A DNA stretch of 64,000 bases. Source: Phycomyces blakesleeanus NRRL 1555(-) (taxonomy: Eukaryota > Mucoromycota > Mucoromycetes > Mucorales > Phycomycetaceae). Of this stretch, positions 47,879-60,331 are shown piece by piece (position 1 is the first letter of the stretch; the number at the start of each line of letters is the position of its first letter). Made by a program: the position numbers and the translations under genes. The DNA is taken from contig NW_017265140.1 in NCBI RefSeq assembly GCF_001638985.1, forward strand, positions 248,001 through 312,000, written 5' to 3'. The notes beneath the pieces were generated by a model. The model searched no databases. It was not told the DNA's origin and worked only from the letters and a program-made list of their open reading frames with translations.

Positions 47879-50800
47879 ATGATTTCCCAACACACAAACC
47901 AACCTACGCTCCTTACTCTTCATGATGCAATTACCGACTCGCCTGTTTATCGCACAAATGTACACCATTATGATGAACAACTTGATCATTTAGAGAAATG
48001 GCTCGATTCTCTTTCACGCCATTTAAAACTTTATACCGAAAAAATTAACAGTAATGCCAAAAGAAAAACCTTTGAAATGAAACCTAGATTACTCAAAGAA
48101 AATGAAATGAAATAAACTGGAATCTCTCTCTGATCATCTTTACTCATTAGAGCTAAACCTCGAGACCGACATAGTTTGTCAACGTGTTGTGCCCGTTGGT
48201 ATCGAAAGTGCCCTAATAGGTAAATATTTTTATATAAAGATCTATTAAATTTAATATAAGCTGCAAACCAAACCAAACCAAACCAAGCCAAGCCAAAAAA
48301 AAAACCCCCTTACATACTGAATAGACCCTGATGTGACTATGCCTATTTTGAAGACTTTTGCCAATGCACTTAAGGCTGGATTATCATTCAAGTCAAAACT
48401 TGTAAGCCATGTTAGATAATTCGGATTATTAAACACACACACACACACTAGCTGACTAATTATCCTCATTTTTGTATAGGTATCTGACCTCGAGGAAAAT
48501 CTTGTCCAGCCTTTGCAACAATTTATGAAAACGCATTTAAAGGACTTCAAGGTTGGGTATACCGGATAAACGATTGACAGCTTAGTAATATGTTTTACAT
48601 CATCTTTTACTAGGCCTTTAGAAAGCAGCATGAAAAGGCTCTCGAACAATACGAGATCCAGCTCTCTCGACACGCTACCCAAGGAAAAAATAAAGAGCCA
48701 TCAGCACTCCGTGAAGAAGCCTTTCGGTTGTACGAAGCCCGTAAGGCGTATATCCACATGTCTGGCGAGCATGTGGTTCGGATAATTAAATTCCGGTCAC
48801 TGCTGGAACACTGCTTGGTTGAACGTTTTTCCGCTGCCACAACAGCTCACAAGGAATTTGATGTTGACCGTCAGATGTGGGATAACTTAGACACAATACT
48901 TGTTTCATGGCGACAGTGGCTTGTAGACGATAAGAGAACGTGTATTTACCAGCTAAAGAAGCATGAGCTGGCAAGAGAGAAACTTGAAATGGAATACCTC
49001 AGTGAAATCGAACCTTTTCGCCAGCTTGAATATTATGGAGATTCTGAAGTTACATTGGCTACACAGGAGAAGCACGCTACACAGGCTCCTCCGAGCCTCA
49101 GCGACGATCACCAATCTAGCTCCAAGTGGGGCTACCTATTTGTACGCAGTTCTACTCACAGCACCTGGACACGCAAATGGTTCTTCTTACACAATGGATA
49201 CATTGGATTCTGCTCGACGTCCATCAAGAACAAGGAGGGCAATACAGTTACTTTGGATGAACGAATTCCTGTATTAATGTGCACGATACAACCTCTTAAA
49301 GATGCAGATCGCCGTTTCTGTTTTGAGATCAGCTGTCAAAAGTATGGAAGTATAAAAACAAGTACTCATACTGGTCTTCACATCATTATGGCTAACACAG
49401 TTTTTTTTTCTTTAAAAAAAAGGATTACGTATATTGCCCAGGCTGAAAGGAAACAAGATGTGCAAAGTTGGATTGATGCCTTTGAAACCAGTAGGTCGGT
49501 ACTTATACGAAGAAACTCTATCCCTCCTCGTCGAGCTTCTTCAGATGGAAGTCATCGCTCTATTACAAGTCAAAGCGACTCCGATTCAATGCCTTCTCGA
49601 TCGCCTGGAGTTGTGAGTGCAAAGTCCCGATCTACCACTGAAGTGACAACACCCATCGACATTCCTGCCATTTTGAGTACCACTCCTACAAGCCCTCTGT
49701 CTAGTATTCCGGGATTCACACACATCCAAGGAATACAGTCCATCTCACCTTTCAACAGTATTCTGAAGAGCCCAAAGAAAATGAGCTTGGATAAAATTGG
49801 CACTTCCAATGTCTCTCTTGTCATGTTATCGACCTCATTTGAATTTGAATACATCTCTCTTTCAGAATCCATATCATTAACTCCTCTTCTAGTCTGGGGT
49901 GCTGCTTCTTCACAAATCAGAATGACAAATTCACTCACAAATCAGCTTTTTCCACTGTGGGGTATTCCATGGACAATTGCATTTATGACTGTTCAGTTCT
50001 TATCTAATACTGACACATCTTCGGCTCCATCATCAAAATTGCTTACAGAAAAGGAAGTGATTTGGCCAATTAGACCAAAAGATGTTGTTGAGACTAGAAA
50101 GGTAAATATTGTTGACTATGCTCCTCAATTGGAAGTACACAATCAAGGTTTGAGAAGCCTTTTTAGTGGTGTGGCAGAATCAGAAGTGGTTTTGGATGGT
50201 GAGTACAACAATATCAAAATATTTGAACTTTGTTTATTTTTTTTTGCAACAACAACCAAAAAAAAAGAGTGATTTTTCTAATAGCAATTTCTAGTATTTG
50301 TCTGTTCTTTAAGAAAAAAGCCTACAGAGAGCGACTTTAAATCTCCCACAAGTCCTACCTCACCGGTGGTTAATAGTCTTCTTTCACAAATTACGACTGC
50401 GTACCAATCGTCCTCCTCAGAACTCGGGTTTGCTTATACTGGACGTGCATTTGTTACTCAAGAAACCTTTTGGTTTTACAGTACTATACTAATGACCTGT
50501 ATACATACAGTAAGTTAAATATCTCTCTTTTTTTTAAATGTCTTTGATTAGATATATTTACCAGAACAAAATTATTTAGGTTGCAGTCCGCTTACAAGAC
50601 ATCAAAGAAGTTCGGGTCGTCAAGGATTTAGTTTTATCTTCTGAAGAAGATAATCAAAACGGATTCTCGTGTTGTGCATTGGTTATTGAACTTGTTGATG
50701 AAACTAAAGGTCCTGTAACATTTAGTTCAATTGTGAGTGACATTGATTCTATTGCGAATAAATTGAGATTTATGGTGTCCAATGCAAAGGCCAAGGTAAA

Positions 50801-52852
50801 TATATATGCGGTTAAAGTATTAATATTTTCATTTTTGATAAATGTTTACTAAAAAAAAAGCAATTGAAACTTTATGTTGTAAATCTTAGTCTACTGATCT
50901 CAACAAACTTTACCAAGAAATTCAAAGGATTTCAGAGACAAACTCTGGAAAGGTCTTTCAAGAAAATATGGTATCCTCTGATCGTTCAACATACAACATA
51001 TTCGGGGCGGAAACTACAAGCTTACCAGCACCGATTGCCGCTTCAGAATCGAAGAGCAGAACCGGAAATATTCGCAATGGGATTAATAGTCTTCGAAGCA
51101 AACAAAGTGAGGCTCTAGGTACAACCCTTTCGCTGACCAAGAAAGTCTTGAAGAGGGATCGATCGACAAAGGCTCCAAACACACTTACAGTAGAAACCAA
51201 AAAGCCAATACCTCCCCCAGTTGATCCTGATGCGTTACCCCCATCTATTAAAACACCTACAAGTCCTTGCTCTTGCGAATGCTCCGATCATCTTGATCGC
51301 CTTGAATCTGAGTGCGAGTTCCCGATTTCTGCCAAGCGGTTATTCGAACTTATGTTTTCTGACAAGTACAACGGTGCTCCAACAGATGGCGGTGTTTGGA
51401 AAGCAAAGAATGAATCTGTGGATGGCCATGATCTACGCGTGACAAATTGGGGACAAGAAGACGACAAGACGACGAGAACATTGAAATATATCATGCCTGT
51501 AACAAACCCGATCGTCAGACTAAAGGAGGCAGAGGTCGTCGAGAACCAGGTCATCATCAAGCAGGATCCTTATTTGTGTTATGTAGTCCAGATATCCACA
51601 AAGACAGCAGCATTACCTTATGCGGATGCATTCATTCCTTCAGTGCGTTACTGTATTACTTGGGTTGGACCATCCAAATGTAAACTTGCATGTTATATGG
51701 GTGTCGCGTGGGTTAAGAGCGTTATGCTTAGAAGCGTTATTACCCGTGCTGCTCTCAAAGCTATGGGAGAAAGTGTGTGTCTATTCGTGGATATTTTGCG
51801 GGAGGAAGCAGATAAAGTTGCTGAGCGAGTCGACGAGGAACGTCGAGTGATATTTAGCGGGAATGTTGACTGTGCCCCGGTAGAGGATGTTGATGAAGCT
51901 GACGACAGCCAAGGATTAGAGGAGTCTGTCGAAAATGAAGATAGAAAAGATTTTTCAAATTTCTCTTATACAAGTGGTATTTCCAAGACAGATTTCCACA
52001 CAAACTACACAGACGACGAAGAAAACGAGGACCCGCCTAGACAATCAACAGAAAACAGACGGATCGATGATCACCAAACTCATTCTAACATGGTAACTTC
52101 TTCCGGTTGCACATCCTCTCCTGCACTCCCACCGCCACGCAACTCTATTTTGGTCTCCAGGTCTACTGTAGAAAAGCCAAAAACCAAATCATCTGTTAAA
52201 TTACGGCGCAAGGCAAAGAAAGACGAATTTACAGCAGGCTGGGGATCTAAAGTACCTTTGCTTTCAATGGTAGCACTCGTGTCTGGGGCTCTATTATTGT
52301 GGATCTGGCTTAGTCGAATTAGAGCAAATGTACAGCCGGAAGTTATAGAAGTTGGGACGAATAACTCAATGAAAACAAACAATCGAAGTATAAGAGTTAT
52401 TTCAAAGGCTGTGTATTTAAAGGACCTTGAGACTGGCGTTTTGGAAAATCACATGTTACCCCCTTATTCAAAGGCTGAAAGGTAATTTGTGTTTACATGT
52501 TAACAAAAGCAAGATAAATGTCGTCTTATATATATATTATTTTAGCTTCCAAAAATTCCTCAAACAAAAACGCACAGATGATATATCTACTGTGCAGCAT
52601 CAGTGGTTTTCCGGAAAGAACTATAAGATGGCAATTGAACTGGACTCTAGCCGCGAACGTATTGCTGTAATGAGACATGATGTACTTACCATTTTTAGAA
52701 TGCTCAACAAGGTCGATACCCAACTCCTTGAGAATGAGTATATGAACTGGCTAATGGATAATCGGCAGAAATGTAAAAAACAGTCTTCTAATGCCTATGA
52801 TCTTGTCCAGTGCGATCATATCGACGCACAACTCCTTGAATTCAACGAATAA
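47879..52852 (+). CDS. Sip3/Lam1-like BAR-PH-GRAM-VASt membrane protein
   Basis: Sterol-transfer protein of ER-plasma membrane contact sites (Lam/GRAMD family, Ysp1/Sip3 branch). Exons 47879-48050, 48151-48219, 48325-48401, 48480-48551, 48614-50198, 50295-50509, 50580-50795, 50890-52481 and 52546-52852 give a 1434-aa frame. Order: BAR-like coiled coil (about 20-280; EEAFRLYEARKAYIHMSGEH); PH domain (about 300-420; KWGYLFVRSSTHSTWTRKWF); Ser/Pro-rich linker; GRAM domain (about 665-800; ELGFAYTGRAFVTQETFWFY); VASt/StART-like lipid-binding domain (about 930-1105; EFPISAKRLFELMFSDKYNG); one transmembrane helix (LSMVALVSGALLLWIWLSRI) and a luminal tail of about 150 residues. A GTATGG..AAAAAG segment at 49342-49422 (81 nt, 27 in-frame codons) interrupts the PH domain and is probably an intron, since its removal gives a normal PH strand pair (FCFEISCQKITYIAQAE). 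The protein would then be 1407 aa. Intact. Confidence 0.88.
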
Positions 52853-53478
52853 TCTATACATTCTAATATTTACTTTCATTCAATTACTATTTATCTTCTT
52901 TTCAATTAATTAACTTTCTCGTTTTAGAGTGAAAATCCTATTTGTCTTTCCTGTTAAATATATTATCGTCTACTTTAATCAGCATTGATTTCCCTTATAA
53001 TATTCAAAAATAATATTTCTAGCATATAGGGTATATTATATAGCTTACTATATATTGTTTGTATATGATAGAAATATGCTTTTGAACTTCCCGAGTCAAC
53101 TCAAACCTACTGTTTTTTCTCTTGGTTTACAAAATCAAAAGGCTTAATATACAGTAGGTAATCCCAGAGATGTGATCCTTTTAGAAAGAGAGATTTAGTC
53201 TTTTTTTTTTTAGATTCTTGATAACCTTTAATACAAAATATTTATTTTTATGTATTTTTGTGTGTACAATTTTTGTTGCAAAGGCCTTTATATAATACAG
53301 CAGCTTGGTATTGGTTTAATGCTAAATTACAATATAGGATTAATGAATTTCTCATTGAAAATAGTTTATGAGCTAATAGATAGCAAATTACAGTCAACAA
53401 TTGCATTTACGTAGAATTAAAAAATTAGACAATTTACTGATTAGACTACAAGTGTCCCTTTAAATAGTCCATCAAATA
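52853..53478. other. AT-rich intergenic region
   Basis: No gene was seen. T-rich and A-rich runs follow the Lam gene stop. This marks the start of the AT-rich repeat region that continues to about 59 kb. Confidence 0.55.
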
Positions 53479-54052
53479 TTGCCAGAAAAAAGTACGACTA
53501 CTACAATGCATCAACTTTCTGCGTTTCTAAATGAAAAAAAAAAAATAACACAAATTCGCAATAGACTGTCTACAATTCTAGTAACCAAAGTCACTCTTTT
53601 GAGATATCCTCAGCCAATTATTCCTGCCTTGATATACGTTTTGAACATTTATATCCAAATTCCTGAGAAACAACAACCACAATCACAGCGGCAGCAACAA
53701 CAGCCTATAGAATCAAGACTGTTTACGCTGTTTCCCTGGCCTGATCTTAAATAGAGATTTATTAAATTAGGCGGTGAAAACTTTAAGTAGCTATTCGAGA
53801 AAAATACAATGAAAATACAAGACGAGTATTTGCTCACTTATTCAAATATAAGAAATTCGAAACTAGTTATATAGAAGCTTTGATAAATCTCGGAAATGAA
53901 GGATGGATAATATTCTTAAGCTCCATCTACACCGACGGTTATATGTCCAGGGTATTATTTAGGAGGCAGACTACAGCTGATCCTCTCAATTATGTGGATC
54001 TCAAAAAAAAACTTCGAGAGAGCAACTTACATGACATATCCGATACATCATA
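53479..54052 (+). pseudogene. Decayed coding relic with in-frame stops, transposon-like
   Basis: A frame from about 53479 ends SRLFTLFPWPDLK at TAG 53752-53754, but continues in the same frame after the stop as RFIKLGGENFK, a second TAG, then LFEKNTMKIQDEYLLTYSNI and a third TAG. A shifted frame at about 53905-54030 reads ALINLGNEGWIIFLSSIYTD, then GYMSRVLFRRQ. Stops inside protein-like sequence suggest a once-coding gene broken by nonsense and frameshift changes. The TDG followed by a basic FRR string is of a type seen in transposon-encoded proteins of Mucoromycota. The superfamily is not assigned (a Fanzor/TnpB-like relative is only a guess). A Gln-rich stretch (53670-53706) lies upstream of the first stop. 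Confidence 0.4.
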
Positions 54053-57000
54053 GACAATGTGCGTATCTTATTCAATTATACAACTTCAATCTAGGGCCTA
54101 CGGTTTATTAAGTACCTGAAATATATTAAAGAAATGCATATAGTCAGTAGGCCCTAGATAATTAATCCAACATCCCTATACATGAGTCCACAAACTATAG
54201 CAAAGAAGGAATAAAGAAGAAAAATAAAATGGTAGATGGGAAGAAGAGACGTCGTATAGCAAATAGGCGGAATTCTGGGATTTCACACCAGTCTATCCAA
54301 CCAAGGTAATAAGTCAATTAAATATCGTTTATATACAATTTCACTTATAATCATTTAAACTATCACATAAACCATCACTGTCATGTGTTTATAGTCAGAG
54401 ACGTTCTTAAGATGCCATTAATTGTCTTTGGAAATAGGCTCCCAAACAAATCGAGTGTATAGTTTTGCAGTTTATGGCCTGGCATACATGAGAGAAATTA
54501 CAAGTATTTTCTTATAAAACATAAGATAAAATAACTGTACTTTTGTAGAACAGTGAATATAACACATCAAAGATACTTAGGGACTCTTTTTTAAGCTTTA
54601 TTATTTAAGTCAAACATTAACTATATTTGCATGCAGCTGTTGTAAGTCTAAAGGTCCAGGATGTCTCTAAAACGTCGATAAAAGACCTATCAATCCAATA
54701 TTAGTTTGTAGCAACAATAATATTTTCTGAAATATAAATGACATGATAATCAAGAATATGCTTTATTTTATATAGAAAATTCAGAATGACAATATTTACT
54801 CCTAAATCAAAGCAAACAACAATAACACAAGCTGCCGCAATAAACATGCCTGTTTGTCATTCCGGTAACCAAATTTAAAGATGCTTACAGATACAGAAAC
54901 TTCAGTGGACTCATAATATATAAGCTCAATAGTTTATTATGCTGCTCGCTTATTACAATTTAATTTTTACAGAATATTATCTTTACACACATCAACCAAT
55001 TTTGCAATTCAAATAAAAAGCACTAGTTGGAATAATGAATCTTACCAGCTATTGAAATGAGAGCCACATAATTTCTTTTTATCTTTATCTAAATCCGTCT
55101 GCTTTAACCAAACGAAGCTGTGATTATTTATCCTCTGCGCGTGTAAATTGATAAGACAGCAATATATTTACTCTTTAACATGAACTGTTTTAGGATCTGT
55201 ACTTTACTTTTAAAGCTGATGCTCTACCAATCAAATATATTACCTTTCTCTATTATCATTTATCCTTTTACTTCTTTACTTATTCACATATTATTATTTT
55301 CATCTTTTACAAGAAATTCGCCACTCTCAACAATTTTATTAATTTACTCGTAAGATCACCAGTATCCTCGCCCAATGCTACCCAAATTGAAGCGAGCTCG
55401 GGAGTCAATCTAGTAAAAATGTATAGTCATAGCCTGTTCTTCTGCATCCAAATCGAAAGCAGTAAAAAAGAGAAATAAGCAGGATATTGTTTCTCAAACT
55501 TGTTATATAAACAGCCAAAGAATTATATTAAAAACTACCTCATATCCAATCTTAAAAATCGTACAGATACCCAAGAGTTTTTTCTGTTTTCTGTTTTCTT
55601 TTTTTTACACCCGCATTTCTTAAAGTATACCAATGTCTTTTAATGCTTCCAACACTGCATATAAAGACATTCTTTAAGGAACTGCCAATTGGGTTCACTC
55701 TATGGACCATTATAATTATAGCTGTCATGTATAGCAGACCAGAATATTAATACAAATATCAGTAGCTATTGACCATAGAAAGATCAGATAAGCAACTTCT
55801 TTAATGAATATATCTATTTATTATCTTCCATCTGTTTTCTCTGTCCTTATCTTTTAGCAAATCAGCTCTTCGCACTTTCAGTTTTTTACCTTGTATTCTA
55901 TTAACACTACCTCTTGGATTTGATACACCCTTCTTTCTCGCTCCATTACATCTGTCTATAGTGTAGACGTATATTATTCTCCTGCTATATTTAATACTGT
56001 CCAAAGCTTTGTCAATGAGAACCATGACGTGAAATTTGGGCAAGTCTTCACTATTGTGCTATAATATTATGACTTTTCCAGGCCTCAGGGTAAATGTTTA
56101 GTTGGAGAACCCTTGGATGTCTCATTGGGTGAGCAGCAAGGAGACATCTTAAACAACGTGTTTCATAACTACTATAGCCTTGTGAGAAATAATAGCAGAT
56201 ATATCGGTAAGCTTCCATCTCACATTAAGGCGGCTCATCGAGATTGCGGTGGGGAGAGAATAAAACAAATAAAAATATAGACGAAAGGATTTGTGAGAAC
56301 TTGTGTAGGCTGTTTCATTTCAAAGAAAAGTCAAGAATAATAAAATTCGATTCTTTCTATACGGAACTATCTACTGATATTTATACGTTTCTCTAATTTA
56401 TAATTCAGTGTGTGCTTAAGTAATCTTTATCACGATGAGTCAACTTCCAGGAGTATTGTTCTTCTGGAAAGATTCAGAAAGACCAATTGATCTGATACTT
56501 CTCCAATCAAATCAGCAAGAGAGTTTTGGTAAAGAAGAGCATTTATGTTATTGATAATATTATAGTATTCCGATCCGGATACACGGGTGATGTTTCATAA
56601 TATTAATTAGCTGTGCTTGTAGTCTCTTACTAAAGTATTCATATAATAAAAAAAATATGTAGATGAAATATGATGATGCCGTAGATATACTATATGTGAA
56701 TTTGTATATCCCATATTATGGTGATAATAGTACATAATAAATAATAATCAATTTAGTTTATGGTAATCTGTATATTAAATAATATCATAAATGCATAACC
56801 GTTTAACTGGAATAGCTGAGGATATTATCTTATCCTTCAGTATTACCCTCGGATTCAGCGGTAACAAATACCACTGAAAAAATAGGGTAAGTTCATCTAG
56901 ATCAAATGTGCCTAAAATGTAGATGATTGAGCCAATACAACCACAATTTTTGTGTTATATCATTTTGAGAAATGGTAGGATATCATGTATGGTGCTGAGG

Positions 57001-58379
57001 CGTATCATCATAACAACAGGTACACGAAAACCCAATGTAAAACGATTGTCAGTCCGCAAACTATGCAAACTAAATAAATATTGTAGTGACGCTTTACTCT
57101 TTTCGAGCCTACCTCTTTATGTATTATATTTTGAGGCCCATAAAGAGCTATCATCCCATATTATTATTTTTACTGGGTTTATTTATTAGCTGCAAAACGC
57201 TTTAAAAACTATAAAAGAGATGATTGTAGGTATTTTACAATGGAACAGAGAAACAAAGCATGAGTATATTTTTATAAAAGAGTCTCTTTGGTTTGTTATT
57301 TATTTCATTTTTGTTTTATTTGATAGAATTTTTTTTCCAGATAAAAATTCTAATTTCGCGACAGTTTTAAAACTATAGCTATTATAATCACTAATACTTC
57401 TTGCTTGCTATATATAATTTAAAGTCTTCGAGGAGTAGACATTAGATACGTACTTTAATAGTGGGAATGCTAGTGAAAAAAGAGCAATAGAAAAGAAGAA
57501 TTAGTAAATGATTTAAATCGAGATTTCTTGATAAACACTTACAAGACGTAGAAGACTTGACATAAAATTGATATAAGTATGTTCTTCAGAATAAATGACA
57601 ATACCAGTAGTCTTCGAATGGAGATACATTCTAAAATATATAATTATTAATATTGTGCGTAGTAAAAGCGTATTTATTTAATATACTGTAGTTAACCTAC
57701 CAAATATTATAAATTATATGTCCCCGCGTATGATATTACAGACATAACTAATAAATCACGATAAAATAGGTATATATTTATGAGTAAGGCGAAAGGATAA
57801 TTTGTATTTTTTTTTAGAAAAAAAGCTTACCATCGTGCTTGATTAAGAGATCACGAGACTCGATGGAAACGAGTAATACTGACTAGACAAACAATATGAT
57901 GAGTAACAAAGATCTGTAAGAGAATGACATTTTACCTTAGTATATCAGACAGAACATAAGCAAACAAAGAGACATGCGTTTGGTGTTAAACTATAAAAGA
58001 AAGAATTGTAAGTAAATTTGTAAAAACTTAAGGATAAGAGAAAGAAAGGAACTAATCAATAATGAATGTCATTAAAAGAAAAAAGGGAAAAAAAAGACTT
58101 TGCATTAAAATTCGGTTTGACCCTGACGAAATGCAGGTGATAAAAAGTAATACTCCAAAAGACGATTACCGTCATTTTGAAACTTACTACTTTCTGCCTC
58201 ATTGAGTTGGAAAAGAAATTGCCTAAATATGGATCAAGCGGTTGGAATATGTGCTTAAATATCAAACAAAAGATAGAAAGTTAATCTGCACCGCTTATTC
58301 TCTTTACTAGTACGTGAATTTTAAATATGATATAACAAGTATTAGTTGAAAATTATCAAAATTTATTTTATTAACAGAA
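54053..58379. other. Gene-poor, very AT-rich region with scattered ORF scraps
   Basis: No intact gene was recognised over 4.3 kb. Scraps with coding character: a minus-strand frame 55801-56043 (80 aa, basic, VLIDKALDSIKYSRRIIYVY and RKKGVSNPRGSVNRIQGKK); a plus-strand frame about 56072-56280 (CLVGEPLDVSLGEQQGDILN, then NVFHNYYSLVRNNSRYIG); a short plus frame from ATG 56434 (MSQLPGVLFFWKDSERPIDL); and a plus frame about 56923-57189. None matches a family known to me and none is flanked by clear partners. The density of such remnants, the AT composition and the nearby transposase suggest degraded mobile elements. Confidence 0.45.
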
Positions 58380-58735
58380 AAATGGCCTAACGTATTCCTA
58401 CTGCTCCCCGCCGACACAACTTACGCTTGAATGTTGTTCTTAATAGAACAATTGAAGGTATTGTTTCTCCAATTGGCACACCAACTCCCAAAGTGGCTGT
58501 TGTCGCAGCTCCTAAAGTTCAAGTTGCTGTGACCCCAATGGATCACGTCCTTGCCTTGTTGCCAGCCAACAATGTGCCGATGCAATCCTTGCCAGCAAAT
58601 GCAAAAGGAGTGTCAGACGCAATTAATCATTTTCAGAATGGCCTGGATTTGCCTAACACGACAAATGGCTTTTTGAAGAACTCAGTCCTTGATGCCTTAT
58701 ACTATACAAAAGCATTTTTCTTCTTCCATGGATGA
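58380..58735 (+). pseudogene. Unrecognised ORF opened by ATG-GCC-TAA
   Basis: Plus-strand frame of about 115 codons ending at TGA 58733-58735, rich in Val, Pro and Ala (VSPIGTPTPKVAVVAAPKVQ, then VAVTPMDHVLALLPANNVPM). Two codons upstream of its open part is ATG GCC TAA: a start and a premature stop in the same frame, so a single nonsense change may have silenced it. Alternatively the sequence is an exon whose true start is elsewhere; an ACAG acceptor precedes AAAAATGG. Its higher GC and codon quality differ from the AT-rich surroundings. No family recognised. Confidence 0.35.
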
Positions 58736-58925
58736 TGATCTTGTCCTCGGAGCGAAATATCACCCCCTGATCTCTGTATGTAAATTTATTATAATAACAT
58801 TATCGGCCAATATATCTAATAGTATTTTTATAGCAACTTATCAATAGTTAAATCAAGAAAGCGAGCTTTGTACCACAGACCCGCTAAAAGTTACTGAGAA
58901 TAATAATAATAGATTAGCATGGTCA

Positions 58926-59156
58926 ATGGCTGGCACGTATGGCGATAAGTACAACAAGTCAATTGCACTAACTCTCTTCAAATACCCAAGACCTCAAAAA
59001 TGGTGTAAAAAAGTGTCAAAAAGAGACAATATGAATAAAATAAATAATCACTACCAGAATCAAGTCCAAGTCTTCCGGACCTCAACAGAGAAGATTATGG
59101 CTAGAAATAAAGCTAGAAGAAGACATAACAGAGAGAGGGATGTAGGATTTAAATAA
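58926..59156 (+). CDS. Short basic ORF, unknown, possibly element-derived
   Basis: A 76-codon frame (MAGTYGDKYNKSIALTLFKY ... KIMARNKARRRHNRERDVGF) with a basic C-terminus of the kind seen in nucleic-acid-binding tails. It ends only 35 bp before the inverted-repeat element at 59191. It may be the tail of the preceding ORF (joined by an intron) or a fragment of a mobile-element protein. No partner exons or family could be established. Confidence 0.3.
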   Translation: MAGTYGDKYNKSIALTLFKYPRPQKWCKKVSKRDNMNKINNHYQNQVQVFRTSTEKIMARNKARRRHNRERDVGFK

Positions 59157-59190
59157 ACTTAATTTACTATTTATTTAATGTCTTAATATA

Positions 59191-59327
59191 ATTGGTGTGA
59201 ACAGACTAAAAGTTCAAAAAGGTCAAAAAAGAGCAAAACTTTAAGTCATATCATTGGGCGAGAGTTTTAATTAATTTTGCCCTTTTTTTGCCCTTTTTTT
59301 GAATTTTTAGTCTGTCCACACCAAATT
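59191..59327. mobile_element. MITE-like element with long terminal inverted repeats
   Basis: The left arm starts ATTGGTGTGAACAGACTAAA at 59191 and continues AGTTCAAAAAGGTCAAAAAA to about 59230. The right arm, read backwards from about 59327, is AATTTGGTGTGGACAGACTA followed by AAAATTCAAAAAAGGGC. The arms are near-identical over about 45-50 bases with a short loop between, giving a non-coding element of about 137 bp. The same end motif recurs at 60332-60346. No obvious target-site duplication was seen. Confidence 0.7.
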
Positions 59328-60331
59328 GCCCTGCACTCGCTCAGAACGACGCTGCCTGATCAAATGACGAATTGCTTGGCTACCACCTACACCATCAGTC
59401 GAGTGCCAATGTGGCACTATCAAGGGTAACCGAAACCACATGCTTATATGCCCCGCCACAATCACTCTCGTTCAAAAACTCTGGTCTTTGATGGATTTTA
59501 CTCCTCCCCAAGAGGTTCATCTTATCGACTATGCTCTCAACTGTCTCCCCAGGTCTTTAAAATCGCCTGGTACGTGGTGCGATTGGTGGCCGTGCTTGCT
59601 TGCCTTGCTACGTGCTGTTGATCAAACCACCTCATCCTACAAACTGCCAGAAGAAAAAGCTCATGGTCAAATCCTCATCGCCCTTGCAGCAAAATTCCAT
59701 GCCACAAAACCAATCCGTCCCCACCGCATCCTACCGCCCACCCAAGAACCTGTTCCTGGTGATCCGTTCCCCCATCTTCTGTCCGAAATTTCCACCGTTC
59801 CTCATCAACCCCCTCCATCTGTGCCCGCCCGAAATTGTGCCTAGGAGGACTGACTTGGTCTGGTATCGTTGTGTATTCTGGATCCATAAATAAATCGTCC
59901 GAGTTTCTAAAAGGAATCACTCTTTGGAGTTCCTATCCCTGCTGAAATCCGTTCCCAATTCTGGTGCCGTCAGTACCTAGTTACTTATTCTCGATTCTTT
60001 CATGTCATTTATTTTTCTTATATATTTATTTCACCTGTATTCTTACCAGCTGTATTATCTATTTTAGTCTTAGTCTTTCTAAAAGCCGTTTTACCCCACA
60101 GGGGGTTTTTTACGTGCTCTCTTACTTTTTTGCTGACTATTCATCTTTGTCTCTGTCATGCGTGTTCCATATCTTTTCTTTATTTATCTTTCACTTTTTA
60201 CATATTTTTTTATTCCTCCTCATATTTAGGGGGTTACTTTTATTATTTTCATTTATTCCTCAGTTCTCATTGGGTAGCCAATATGCTAAAATGCGCAAGG
60301 CCTAGAAAAACCCACAATAAAATATTTTCAC
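59328..60331 (+). mobile_element. Retroelement-like coding tail, truncated
   Basis: GC-richer segment (59335-59850) between copies of the GTGTGGACAG end motif. The plus frame to TAG at 59842-59844 contains a zinc knuckle-like ECQCGTIKGNRNHMLICP (C-x-C-x8-H-x3-C) followed by helical sequence (VHLIDYALNCLPRSLKSPGT, WWPCLLALLRAVDQTTSSYK) and a Pro-rich end. A CCHC knuckle of this spacing near the C-terminus is typical of non-LTR retrotransposon polymerases, but no polymerase or RNase H core is present upstream, so this is at best a 5'-truncated relic. The remainder to 60331 is T-rich, with ORFs of Phe/Leu/Ser composition that are not credible. Composition and codon use contrast with the AT-rich flanks. 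Confidence 0.45.
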
